A model generated the notes under the pieces. The model searched no databases, was not told the origin of the DNA, and saw only the letters and a list, made by a program, of their open reading frames with translations. Of a DNA stretch of 64,000 bases, positions 53,375-64,000 are shown piece by piece. A program made the position numbers and the translations under genes. Positions within the stretch are counted from its first letter, which is position 1. The number at the start of each line of letters is the position of its first letter. The stretch is from assembly GCA_905147135.1 (NCBI GenBank), contig LR990054.1:10701001-10765000 (forward strand). The letters run 5' to 3'. This stretch comes from Blastobasis lacticolella. Its lineage: Eukaryota; Arthropoda; Insecta; Lepidoptera; Blastobasidae.

Positions 53375-55499
53375 GTTAAGTCAGTAAGTAATATATTAAG
53401 TATAGTCAGTCAGTAAGTCCACATATTGCTTCTTACCTCCAACGCCCTGCACTCCCCTTGTCTGCAATCTACATCGTCCCTTCGCAAACTGTAGGTATCA
53501 TATCGCATATAGTGAAAGCCTTCAATTTAGGGAAGACATTATTTTCGGGTTGGATAGGCCGATTTTAGTAATAACGTAGTCTAAAATGTTAAAATATTAA
53601 CAACATAGGACTTGGTTTAGAATTGAGATTCACAATAAATCGAGAAATTCCTTTTTATTGCTTAGTTTACTTAATTGATTGCGTGCAGCAATCCCTATCT
53701 TATATAGAGGTTTAATTAATTATTAATTATCTAAGTTTGCGAACCCCTATCCATTGATCGCCGAAACCTACAATAGATTTCGGACCAGTCGACAGTCGCA
53801 AGTTGCGTGCTAATGGCGGACTAACTACCAACACCAGCTATTGTTGTTAACTCTCACTTGTTCTTGTATTAATATCCTGTGCCTATATTGTGTTAAAAAG
53901 ATAATCACCAAGGACTAAAAAGATAAGAAAGAAATATAAACATCATTAGCCTTTGTACGCTGAAATACGGTGTACATTTCAATTAAAAGCCTTTCCCTTT
54001 CCTTAATAGAAAGGAGTTTTAAGTTAATCTTTAAGGAAATAACTCTCCAGAGATAAAGATGTTTGCCTGAATAATGAAGAGGGAAGCTCAATGTTTTCGT
54101 GTGTCTAATCTACTTGAGTGAGTGCATGTGGTGGCGTATAATTTGTATGCAATAGGTGCTCGGCGTACACTCTAGAGAGGTAAGGAAGAAGTTTGTCTCA
54201 ACGAGTAGGGGCGAAGTGCAGTACCTAGAAGAGGAACCAATGAGAGCCGCTTTTGAGTTCCAGTGCAACTCGCAGAGAACATTCAATGATTGCGGCTTCG
54301 GAGCGCCTTGGAGAAATATTTTGTCAATACAACTACAGAGTTTCTCGTGCGGGACTTTAGAATTTCGAGCGAATACTTGAGGAGCGCTCTACGTTTTACA
54401 ATGACGTTGTACTTTGTAAGAGAGAGGGAGTGAGAGTATGTTAATCTTTTGCGAAAGTGTTGGCACAGTTTTGAAAAAGGCTTTAGAGCTCGCATGGAAC
54501 GCAATCTAAAAATATATTTCTCTATCACTTTTTGGAGCTATTACACATAGAGGTCGTTCAATTAGCAACAAAGTCAACAAACATAGATTTTATAATGCTA
54601 AATATATGAAAGGGTCCGTAAATAATGACTAAACTGAATAAAAAGTACGGTAATTGTTCAATAATTGCCTAAGAGCTGAAAACTTTTATAGAAACTTTTG
54701 TTTGAGTTTTTGTAAATACAAAGAAAGTTAGATGTCTCCGCTTTTTATGTTTTAACGATTCATTTGTCATAAAAAGTAGGACATAATTGAAGGCCGATAA
54801 AGTATATTTCTCAATTAATTAAATTGTTAGTAAGTACACTATAGTTAGCTGCACAATGACATAGACATTATTTATTTTGACATTACAATACTCGTAATAT
54901 TTACATTGAATAAGTCACACATCTAAATCTCAATTCTACTTATAGCTATTTAAAACCTACTTAAACAAAGCTATATGAATATGGAGGGGGTATGTAAGGG
55001 GCTCGTTCACTCTGCAGCTGACTGTACCTATGCTTTATTTCACCTAACAAGCTTACATGTGTTCTGAAGCAGCTAAAAGCATTTACACCTATTACTGCAA
55101 ACCATTCTGTTCCAGCCGTGTGTAAACAACGCCACTAACCGTTTATCTATTCTATTTAAAATGCCAGTGTGCCCATAACGGCGTCGCTAGACTTAGCGGT
55201 ACATCTTGTTAGTTAAGAACTTAGTCCCGTAGATGTTCCCTATAAGTTTCCACCAACGTATTTTAGACTCTAAGTTGTTTGGCTTCCGTTCCCGGGAGGG
55301 GGGCGGGGGAGCGGTGTTTACCTTTGATAAATACTTTGTTTGGTCGGGTTAACAAGGTCTTTAAATAACTTCGCTTTGTTTGCTCCTCTTGACGAAAGTC
55401 GTGACTAGGCTGAGATGAGCTACGAACGCGAGGGAATCGATATTTGGTTGAAGAAGTTCAGGGAGGATGAAAGTAAAGTTTACATAATACATAAAGAGT
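53375..55499. other. Long spacer without recognised genes
   Basis: Mostly AT-rich unique-looking DNA with no coding support, RNA gene or clear repeat. Confidence 0.35.
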
Positions 55500-56213
55500 A
55501 TTTTTTTAGGCGGAGAACTTTAAATTGAAATTAAACAAAGAAAATAGTCTTTAGTGTCAGTGAAACTTACTTTATTGGAAAGATAATAACGGAATTTATG
55601 TTTGAATATTATTTCGGTCATGTGCTGCAGTGACTGACGCGTAGAAGGCCCAATCTGGATATCAAATTTTCATACTTACACTTTTCGTAACAATTGCGGC
55701 CGTATTTCGCTAATAACTCATCAAATTGTGTGTTCGATCGTCTCCAGTTTATCGGTGTAGAAAGAAGACTATCTGCAGAAAATAATATAATGGATGGTCA
55801 CACAATCTCGGTAGCTAAAGTGAATTTTTTTTCATTTCTTTCCCCATCCAAAATTATGTTCGGCAACGAAATTCAAACTTTGGTTGAATGAAAGTTAATA
55901 AGCACACGACCAAAAGTCAAAATTTCTTTATTGAGTAGGACATTAGATATCTCTTTCAATCGTCATAGAGGGGGGGTAGGAAGTAGGAAGGAAACACACA
56001 GTGACATATTGGCCGCCCCATAGCTGCAGCTCATCCACACCCGCCGACAACGGCCGGACCATGTCCGACAATACTAGACAGAGCCAGTCAGCACCCGACA
56101 ATGAAAAGCAGAGCCGGTCCTCGCCCGACCGCATCCCATAGGCCAAAAATATGTCATAAACATATTTTTTTCTTTGTTTTATTTCAATGTAAAGTTCTCC
56201 GCCCCTAAAAAAA
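55500..56213. mobile_element. DNA element with ~45-bp inverted ends
   Basis: TTTTTTTAGGCGGAGAACTT followed by TAAATTGAAATTAAACAAAG (55502) is inverted at 56167-56211 (CTTTGTTTTATTTCAATGTA, then AAGTTCTCCGCCCCTAAAAA). The ~620-bp interior includes a GC-rich part (56010-56150) with repeated CCCGACAATG. No transposase. The target duplication is not clear. Confidence 0.6.
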
Positions 56214-56303
56214 CAGAAGCGACTGCCATCTGACCTCCGTGACCCTGATAACAGGGAACCTGACCGACCAGATTGGATCATGGTTACATATTCAGTCGCC
56301 TAA
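56214..56303 (-). mobile_element. SINE family 1 middle fragment
   Basis: The reverse complement has GGCGACTGAATATGTAACCA, TGATCCAATCTGGTCGGTCA and GGAGGTCAGATGGCAGTCGC, matching 57516-57590. Confidence 0.75.
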
Positions 56304-56429
56304 ATACACAACGACTCTTCCGATTGTATTAATAATAATGATAATAATAAATAATCATTAATTTCAAGTATCTGAAGACTCATACAATTTGTTAGTAGGT
56401 AGATACAAAAATCTAATGTTGGTATTAAA

Positions 56430-56645
56430 GTAAAATCTTCACTGCTGTGACGTGCAAGTTACAGCAGTGCCTTATATACGGGCAGTCTAGTCTGCCGGCA
56501 ATCATCGCCAGGACGGTGTTGGAACTGGCCCGCACCCTGCGCACCAGAGACGCGCACCGCTTGCGCATTGTGGCAAAGAATCCATCGCGTCTCCGCGAAC
56601 ATGCCAGAGGCGCTACAGTAGCAGGGCAGACCCTGACTTCCTGAC
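56430..56645 (-). pseudogene. C-terminal scrap of the third LINE lineage
   Basis: Encodes MRKRCASLVRRVRASSNTVL and AMIAGRLDCPYIRHCCNLHV, homologous to IRKNVASVVKRLRGSTNSVL and AMLANRMDCPVIIRFIDLHI at the end of the 50118-51475 frame. About 75% of that alignment is similar by eye. Upstream RT is absent. Confidence 0.8.
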
Positions 56646-56709
56646 TCCACTCATCTTGGAATGAGGGTAGACTGATGCAGCCAATCTCACAGCGGGAATA
56701 CATAAACAC

Positions 56710-57342
56710 ATAACATCACGCCTTCTCTCGTATGAGTTGGGAGAGACCACGTCGTCCCACTTGTTATGGTCCTAATAAACCTCTAGTTTCTCCCGCATTC
56801 ATCAAAGTTTTCATACATTATGAATATAAACGTTTTTATTCAGATGACGTACATACTCCGTGTACCTACTTTTGGATACCATTGGGGTAGATAGAACTTT
56901 TGAGAGCCAACTGTTAAGAATACTAGAATATATAGAGAATAAAGAAAGTCATTCAGTTTTTAAATGGGAATTTCCATTAGTTGCCGAAGTCAGTAAAAAG
57001 CAGTATGTTCCTATGTGGAATGTGGAACGACGTGGTCTCTGCCTATCCCTACTGGAAAAAGGCGTGACTTTATCTAAGTATAGTTTGTAGTAAGTATTGT
57101 TTAAACGTCATCGAAACCCTGGTTGATAAGCACACGGAGTGCCATTATGACTCATTCCCATTCGTACATCCCTCATATAATACATGTCCGCAAAGAAAAA
57201 GAAAAAACATAAAGAGAGGGTTTTCATAGAGAAAGTATTAATTGTTGTATCTCTGCCAGTCCTCAACCATACGCTGGTATTAGTAAGTCGATGTCCACAA
57301 CCCGAGTACTTAATAAATACAAAACATGCTGAACAAAACGCT
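56710..57342. other. Spacer without recognised genes
   Basis: A 76-residue frame (56860-57090) has no recognised motif. ACGTGGTCTCTGCCTATCCC near 57030 resembles a common repeat phrase also near 2868 (ATGGTCTCTGCCTCCACTAC). Confidence 0.3.
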
Positions 57343-57698
57343 GAGCGTTGGTGGCCGGGCGGTAAGAGTATGCGACTCGTAAGCCAGAGGTCCCGGGTTC
57401 GAATCCCGCTCCGGCCATGTACCAATGCCTGTTTTCTGAGTTATGTACAATAGTTGAATATTAGCCGACGCTCTTACGGTGAGGGAAAACATCCTGATGA
57501 AACCTGCACATTCAGGCGACTGAATGTGTTACCATGATCCAATCCGGTCAGGTTCTCCTGGTAGCAGGGTCATGGAGGTCAGATGGCAGTCGCTCCACAA
57601 TAATTACCTGACCTGCCAAATCCAGGATTATGGTCAAGGCGGAACCCGGGCCCTCGTGCGCGAGAGTTCAACCGGAACATTAACGCCAATATGATGGT
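57343..57698 (+). mobile_element. SINE family 1, full-length reference copy
   Basis: Head GAGCGTTGGTGGCCGGGCGG, anticodon-arm-like GCGACTCGTAAGCCAGAGGT, B box GGTCCCGGGTTCGAATCCCG, then ATGTACCAATGCCTG, TTACGGTGAGGGAAAACATC, AAACCTGCACATTCAGGCGA, TGACCTGCCAAATCCAGGAT and GGTCAAGGCGGAACCCGGGC. The tail is CAACCGGAACATTAACGCCA plus ATATGATGG. CGT sits at the anticodon position. Transcription by pol III from internal A/B boxes is expected for the family. Confidence 0.9.
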
Positions 57699-58148
57699 TT
57701 TATATTATTATGCTGAACAAAACGTAGCAACTGCGGACGCGCCGCCAAAATCTGCATGACGCCGCAGCACCGGCCGCGAACTTTTAATGGCGAAGTTGAG
57801 TCGAACGTCAAAATGTCAACTTGCCACCGATCCAATTTTGCAATTGTCATATTTTGAGAACTCAGACGGCCCCGGAAATAGGCTGTGCATTATACAGCAG
57901 CCGCCGCTCCGCTGCAGAAACAGCGCGGTGTCAAAATCAATTTTCACAGTTAAGTGGTCGCTATTTTCAGTTTTGTCTGGATTGGTGGTTCGTAGCCTAG
58001 GAGCAGGCGAGAAGGTTGTGCACAGATTCGTTAAAACGAGACGATCCATAAATCGCTCATTAATTAGACGTCTCGTTACTTAACGTCATTTAAGAGGATT
58101 CAATTAACAACTGACGCAAACCAATGGCTCTAATTAAATACTCGAGTG
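57699..58148. other. Spacer without recognised genes
   Basis: A GC-rich patch at 57720-57790 and a 98-residue frame at 57787-58083 carry phrases (GTCAAAATGTCAACTTGCCA, GTGTCAAAATCAATTTTCAC) typical of old MITEs. No gene is called. Confidence 0.3.
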
Positions 58149-58396
58149 AAAAAAAAAAAAAAAAAAAAAAATGTTATTTCTATATCTATGCTCAATGTTA
58201 AATTGTTAAATAAATCCATACAACCTAGGATCCGGAGTGGGGCCTGGTGGCTGTAGTACAGATCTCGAATCTAGTTCGGTCTCCAGGCTCTCACTACATA
58301 TTAATTACCTAATATAATAATGTACCTACCTATGTAATGTTACAAATGTTGTGAGAGAAATAAATAAATATTATTATTATTATTATTATTATTATA
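58149..58396 (+). repeat. Poly-A run and LINE-type 3' tail with (ATT)n
   Basis: An A-run of ~23 at 58149-58171 is followed ~70 bp later by GGATCCGGAGTGGGGCCTGG, TACAGATCTCGAATCTAGTT, GTTACAAATGTTGTGAGAGA and AATAAATAAATATTATTATT plus (ATT)n. This is the form of a non-LTR 3' UTR and tail; the coding part is absent. Confidence 0.6.
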
Positions 58397-61300
58397 ATTA
58401 GAGAGCGTCACCCATCGGAACTGCTAATATAATTACCAAGCGCCAAAACATAAATTAATTACCAATTACACGTTTCAAGTAGGAAAACGTTATTGTACTC
58501 GTAAATATCCAAACCTACGGTGCCATAGCCTCCGCGCCCGTTGACGCAAACTCAGGACGCAACAGCATCGATAGTGGGCGAAGTTTGCGTTTCACTGTTT
58601 ATGTTTGCATGGAACTGATGCTTTGGTGTCCCGGGCTACCCCGCCCGTGCTATTTGAGGAGCAGACGGCCCCGCTGTCGGACAGCCCAAATGCACCGCTG
58701 CAGCGACACCGCTCTGCACTTTAGCCGGTGAATTTTTAATAGCAAACGCTATTTCGGCGCCAACCCGCTAATTAGCCGACCAACAGGCATTGTGGCGGGT
58801 GTGCAAATAATCTGCGGCCAGATAGAGATCAGTGTCTGCGGAAATAGATCGTGTTACCTAATTGTCCGTTTATGTAGTAAAGTACGTTTTCCTAAGAGCG
58901 CTTAATGTAGGTATTTACTGCATACGATTTGAATCCGAGAAAATGCTGTTCGAACAGAGGTTTCGATTACAGTTTAGAAGAGTTCTGTTTGAGTTTTCAG
59001 TTGTCTCGGAGGAAGGAAATCAACAAATTTTGTTAGTGGTTGCATTTCGAACTCGGACGAAGTTTGTCGGAGGTTATTTATGTATAACTTTATTATTACT
59101 TGTATTGATTAAAATCTCTTATTTATTATATCTTATCAATAATAATAAGTTGGTCAGGGAATATAACTCATTACCAAAATATCCGATGACATGACACAGA
59201 TCTCACTGGTGACACCCAACCAAACCTTCGTAGAGAACCCAACACAAGTGCTATTGCATGTCTGCTTACTCCGGAATCTTAGGGTATCTATTCAATAATG
59301 TATCCTAATTCAAGACACATATGGTAGTCTACTGTATACACACCACATTTATAGTTTCCACGTGAAAATGACGTAAGCAAACGCTAACTTAAAGTATTTA
59401 CAATTCTACGACCATACCTCAAGACTCATTCTTGTGTGGCAATAGTAAATTAAGGACAGGATTGATTGGGCTCTGATTTTGTGTTAGACCCTTGTATTGG
59501 GACAGTACATGCTTAATTAAACTGTCAAATTGATCGCGGAGACTACCGCGAATATTTAGTTAGTTTAATTCTACTGCAATAACCGCAAATGGACCTGCGG
59601 TTACTGATAAACGTGTTATTAATTGAGTTAATTAAAAGAAACAGCTTCAATACAAATAAATAACATAACTTGCAGAACAATACGTCATATACTGTCAAAC
59701 CCGGAGCTCACATTGATTACTCTTCGGCGCTCGCAACGATTCCGTAATCCGCTATCAGAACGCGGCGGAAGATGGCGGCGGCGTATCAATCAAATTAGAC
59801 TGGCTTATAACAAATTTATAACAACTTAAACCTTCGCTAACAAGAATTGACAAGCCACTGCTTACCGCGCTCCGCGGGCGGCTTCCAGCTGTGAAGACAA
59901 GGATAGTATTATTTCGAATGAGGGCCGCTGAGAGGGACGCAGAAAATCCTCCATTACAAACTGCAAAGCCTGCCCATTGATCACGGTAACGCGTAAAGCC
60001 TTTAAAAAATCCAGCAATTTATTTAGTCGGTAACAACAGCTCATGGCGGCGTATTGTCTTGGAAATAAAACTGGCGGCCGCTCTTCGCCGGCGCGGCCGG
60101 GATTTTTATACAACAGTGCTGAATAATTGTTTATTCATGGTTCGTGTTGTACTTACTAGTCCGCGACTTCGGGAGTGTTGTCGCTGGGGTTAGGACATGT
60201 AGGTTAAGCCAAAAACACACAACCATTTAGTAGGTTCCCGTAGAATAATTAAAGATTGATTGTTTTTATTACCTCGCACTACAAAACTATTGCGGTTATT
60301 TTCTTGAACCGTCTCGGGAGCCGATTGGCACCCCCTGGCAGTATATTATTAATAATATATTTTTACTATTTATTATATAATATTTGTCTTTACGATAGTT
60401 TCCGTTTACCGAGAAAGTATTATATCAAAAATACAGACTTGGAGTTGGCTTGAAACTTGCGTTTTGCATCATACAAGCCCTTGAAATACAGATTTTTTAA
60501 CTTAAACATTTTCTGTCTTATTCAGAAAAGTTATTTGATGTTTCATAAACTGGATATTAATAACCGCGACAGTTTGAGAATTACGTGCGTAATTTTACTT
60601 TAATTCTAAAATATTAGATGTTATAATGTTCACATTCCAATCACACACACATACACATTACACCCCATTTTAAACACCAGTCTGTTCATACTGAGGTATG
60701 GCGCCGCCAGTAGATGGCACGAGAAAGACAGGTTCCCAAAATAGGTGTCTATTGCACCATGTTATAAAATATATTAATAAAATGACTTATAACGTTGCAA
60801 TTTTAGGCACGTTACATCAATTCCCTTTGCCTTTCTTTTTTTGAAAGCTGGCCCCAGCACGTTCTTTTTCCAAATTCTTTTATCACTTTTTTTCTTTTCT
60901 ATGTATCTTCTAAAAAAAACAAAAAAAGAGATAATAGGATTTTAAATAAATTTTAAATTAATCAAGGGGCTGTTCTAGGCAGCTTAAAACAAAGAAAAAG
61001 AAACGGAACGTAACAGACTATACTAAATGACACGTTAATACATATTGGTTTTGCTATCGATTTCCTTTCCGCATGTGACCTACTTATTACTGCACGTCCC
61101 CAGACAACGCTGCATTTTGCCATTATTTATGTATATCACATTACCCTAATAACATTGGTGTATATCTACTATTTAACGTTGGAGTCCGTACGTACGAAGA
61201 TAATGTATCAAGCGGTGTCGCTAACTCCGCAGCGGCAAGAGTTGCCAACTCGCTAACACAATGGCCGAGAACTCTCATTAGCCCGGAATTTATAAACACC

Positions 61301-61522
61301 CAACAACTTTTGAACGCAACGTAATGACTTCACCTAAATTAATTACGTTGACGCCGCAAACGTGTGGTACTAAAGTGTGGTATTTCGACATATACTAACA
61401 ACCTAAATATAGCACTCACAATATGCTTTTTATTTTTCACTTGTGTGTCTAAAAGAGGCTTCAGCTAAATGCAGTTCTATGTATTTGAGATGTGTTATTA
61501 TTACGGCATATTATTAACAACG
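58397..61522. promoter_or_regulatory. Long unique spacer with possible cis-regulatory islands
   Basis: 58540-58860 and 59500-59830 differ from the background: GC-rich blocks mixed with TAATTA-type cores (CGCTAATTAGCCGACCAACA, TGTTATTAATTGAGTTAATT) and Runx-like AACCGCAA/TGCGGTTA. 59750-60120 is GC-rich with GCGGCGGAAGATGGCGGCGG. There is no repeat match elsewhere in the window. A 110-residue frame at 58862-59194 and an 83-residue reverse frame (60113-59862) lack domain or splice evidence. Confidence 0.2.
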
Positions 61523-61822
61523 GAGTGTCGGTGGCAGAGCGGTTGAGTATCCGACTCGTAAGCGAGAGGTACCGGGTTCGAATTCCGCTGCGGCCATGAC
61601 CCAATTACTCCTTTCTAAGTTATGTACATGAGTTGTGGAATTTAACTAATGTACAATGCTTTTACTGAATTTGTAACCATGATCCAATCTGGTCAGGTTC
61701 CCCTGGTAGCAGGCTCATGGTAGTCGCTCCACTTTTGTAATTTCTAATCGCCAAATCCTGGATCATGGTCAAGACGGACCCCACGCCCTCGTGCTCGAGA
61801 GCACAACCGGGACTTAATGTAC
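61523..61822 (+). mobile_element. SINE family 1, near full-length with deletions
   Basis: Head GAGTGTCGGTGGCAGAGCGG, TCCGACTCGTAAGCGAGAGG, B box TACCGGGTTCGAATTCCGCT and ATGACCCAATTACTCC. The CCGTAAGAG/GGGAAAACATC block is lost. It then runs GATCCAATCTGGTCAGGTTC, TGGATCATGGTCAAGACGGA and ACAACCGGGACTTAATGTAC. Confidence 0.85.
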
Positions 61823-62974
61823 TTATACTTGCATTACAGAGTCTTAAACCAAAACTTCGAAACTCGTTGTTGATATTTAGTAACTAAATTTCCAACCGAT
61901 AAAACGTATTGTTGAAACGTTTGTGGTAAGTAATTAATTGTAGTTGTATGCGCGTGAGTCGCGACAGCGCCATCAATCTCGGCCCCCCCCGCCTGCCGCC
62001 CCCCGCCGCGCCCGGCACATGAAAAGGGCCACCTAACGAACTCACAAAGTTCACCCCAAATTGGTTGAGTAATACTCATTGTTGAAGGAAGCTTTGAGCA
62101 AAGAGTTAACTTTGTGCAAAGGCATTTCGTGGCCAAAACTGATGGTTTTAATGAATTGTTTGGAAATTTCAAGTTCGGAACATTACCTTTGAACAATGTC
62201 TACGGTTTGAAAGCGGACGGGGCGAGGAACACGAGTAGGCATATTTGCTGCGGTTGACTTGTTTAACAAAATATGTTACGCTATTTACTTACTGACAATA
62301 TTTCCTTTCTTTGAGCGTCAGATTTCAAATATACCTAAGTAAACCGTAGTACACAATAGAGGCCCTACAACACAAATAATCACAGCAAATTTACTCTCCA
62401 AATTCATTTGAAAACACCCTAGCACAAAGAGCAGAGGGTAATTTGCGACTCCATTTCCAAAATTATTTCACCACCTTTCATCTCTCGGAATTTCATTAAT
62501 GTCGTCTCTATGAGGTTCCATTTGGAAAAATTACTTTGTGTAAAAAATCTGCTTACGGCGCGTTATCCGGAGAGACCATCAAAATTTAATTTTGCAGAAA
62601 GCGCACGGCGCGACTGTGCGCGTAATGTATGCCGAATGCCGCGTAGCTACTGCTACGGAGACGCGGTTCGTAGATGGCTCGTAGAGCCCCGTAGCCCGTT
62701 ACGAGCCCGTAGCTCCCGCTTATTATATTTTTCTTATTCCGGGAAAAAGCAGTAAGGCTCTAAATCTTTTCCGCTGCACACGTTTAGTACAGGAAGGAGG
62801 AGATTTTAAATTAAATTAGTACACGTTTCAGTGAAATTGTCTGGGACTGTGTCTACGAGTATTATATTAGTGTGAAAAAGTCATTAATTTGGTTTAGAAG
62901 AAAAATTACCTTGGCGATGTCACTTAAATAATATTTAAGCTTAAATTATGAAAATAATCATATTTGCGTTGATG
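61823..62974. other. Spacer without recognised genes
   Basis: A C-rich patch at 61980-62015 and a block of CGTAG-rich short repeats at 62630-62725 (CGCGTAGCTACTGCTACGGA, CGTAGAGCCCCGTAGCCCGT) with fold-back potential. No gene is supported. Confidence 0.35.
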
Positions 62975-63188
62975 TGCCGGTTGTGGTCTCACGCACAAGG
63001 GCCGTAGTCCGCATTGACCACGATCCAGGATTTGGCTGATCAGATAATTCACAACTCTGTCATCTGACCTCCGTGACCCTGCTACCAGGGGAATCATTGT
63101 AACACTTTCAGTGGCCTGAATGTGCGGGTTTTATCGCGATGTTATCCCTCACCGTAAGAGCACCGGTTAGCATTCAACGAATGAACAT
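62975..63188 (-). mobile_element. SINE family 1, headless copy
   Basis: The reverse complement has CTCTTACGGTGAGGGATAAC, AACCCGCACATTCAGGCCAC, GTCACGGAGGTCAGATGACA, ATCCAGGATTTGG-type sequence inverted, and CATTGACCACGATCCAGGAT in the tail half. The tRNA-like head is missing. Confidence 0.78.
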
Positions 63189-64000
63189 AACATAAATAAC
63201 TTAATAATATTTAAGCGTAATTAGATAAATATAACCAGGAAATATATTTTCAATAATACATTCACTTTTCATCATATTTTGTATAGTACAGAACTCAACA
63301 CACAACCGACTCATGACACCTTTACAACTCGAACATTGCTTAACCATAATAGCGTACCATGTAATAGAGTTACTATCGTATATCGTATAACAACTTAATT
63401 AATTTTAGTGCCGCTCGATACTCATTAACAGATTAATGCGATAGTTAAATCCGGTGTTCGCGTAGTTACCGTACAGCGGCAACAGGCGGTACGCTCAGGT
63501 TGCACTATTGTAACATTACACGTGATAAAAATATGCTTTCGTTGTTGTATTGCTTAGAATTCGTTTGAGAATTTTGTGTGTGCTCTTACGAATAACATTA
63601 CGTAATCTACTCTACCTACATATGGCGCGCAATTACAGGCATGAGGCATTTCATATTAGTCCTCACAGTGACATCGCACCTGCGGTTCTGCATTTTTGTT
63701 GCCTGTAACCTAAATGCATGAATCGTAGATGTTATGGGCGACAATTGGCTCTTACCATCAGGTGGGTTATCTGCTCTTGTTACTAAGTAGAATAATAAAA
63801 AATGGGGCAGTTCCTTTATTAAAATCAAATAAAAAACTTAGTAATTGTTTAAAATACCCCATTGGAGTGTCTGTAACTTCAATCAGGCAAACAATCGGTT
63901 ACTGTGCCGTTACTCTCTCCACGTGGCAGCATAAATATTCAAATCTCGTATGGAAATCGCAGATATGCGAATATATAAACCCGTAGATTGAAATTCCCGT
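63189..64000. other. Spacer to the window end
   Basis: AT-rich. TTAGTCCTCACAGTGACATC and GTAGATGTTATGGGCGACAA near 63655-63745, then TACCATCAGGTGGGTTATCT, form an eroded retroelement 3' end also glimpsed at ~36030. No gene is supported. Confidence 0.4.

Noticed and set aside
57343..57420. tRNA gene with CGT anticodon
   Set aside because: The cloverleaf is incomplete, and the same head heads several SINE copies (24808, 61523, and 17110-17422 reversed).
58862..59194. 110-residue frame with a hydrophobic C-terminal segment
   Set aside because: AT-rich, no homologous motif, no splice or promoter signal. A chance frame is the simplest reading, though a transcript would change this.
59862..60113. 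83-residue reverse-strand frame in a GC-rich island
   Set aside because: No domain, no splice sites; GC content alone lengthens open frames.

Overview
The window looks like a gene-poor stretch of a eukaryotic, almost certainly lepidopteran (moth or butterfly), genome. The evidence is: GT-AG introns; an AT-rich background with GC-rich coding islands; RTE and Jockey/CR1-type LINEs; tRNA-headed SINEs that share their 3' tail with the RTE; Helitrons ending in CTAG with Lep1-like internal sequence; and many MITE-like elements. I see no prokaryotic operons, rRNA, CRISPR arrays or convincing functional tRNA genes. No species is assigned.

The only host gene I can support lies on the plus strand at the left edge. 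Four exons (1446-1528, 3497-3663, 4888-5030, 5894-6045) have AG acceptors, GT donors and intron phases that fit from one to the next. They end in an in-frame TGA. They encode the C-terminal ~180 residues of a probably disordered protein that I cannot name, ending in T-S-M, a possible class I PDZ ligand. The N-terminal part lies upstream of, or undetected in, the first 1.4 kb.

From 6 to 64 kb the DNA is intergenic or intronic and built largely of nested transposons. 9.7-16.4 kb is one RTE LINE cut by a fold-back element (9809-11219, TAA duplication), a large replaced segment (~11.76-13.80 kb) and a miniature LTR element (14423-15114). The LTR element has a 4-bp CGGG duplication, and removing it rejoins the RTE reading frame. 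24.8-25.4 kb is a SINE inserted in another SINE. 25.4-27.0 kb is a minus-strand Jockey/CR1-type LINE abutting a short Helitron, with a sister LINE copy at 47.0-48.2 kb. 42.5-43.2 kb and 50.1-51.5 kb carry two further LINE types.

The most interesting material is a family called X here, ~1.1-1.2 kb with 28-bp inverted termini and 7-bp target duplications. One copy (36579-37675) sits inside a TA-flanked Tc1/mariner-like MITE whose uninterrupted paralogue is at 6638-6789, so the empty site can be read in the same window. The second copy (44767-45965) has different flanks. Both carry the same internal Helitron and an almost identical last ~100 bp with a short open frame. Around the second copy, 43.3-53.4 kb is a 10-kb complex bounded by matching inverted ends with TAA duplications. 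It contains 104-bp unit arrays that reverse direction, a GC-rich TTA-flanked MITE and two LINEs. The remaining spacers look mostly unique, with a few GC-rich, homeobox-motif-containing islands that may be regulatory.

All coordinates and alignments were read by eye; boundaries of degenerate repeats are approximate.
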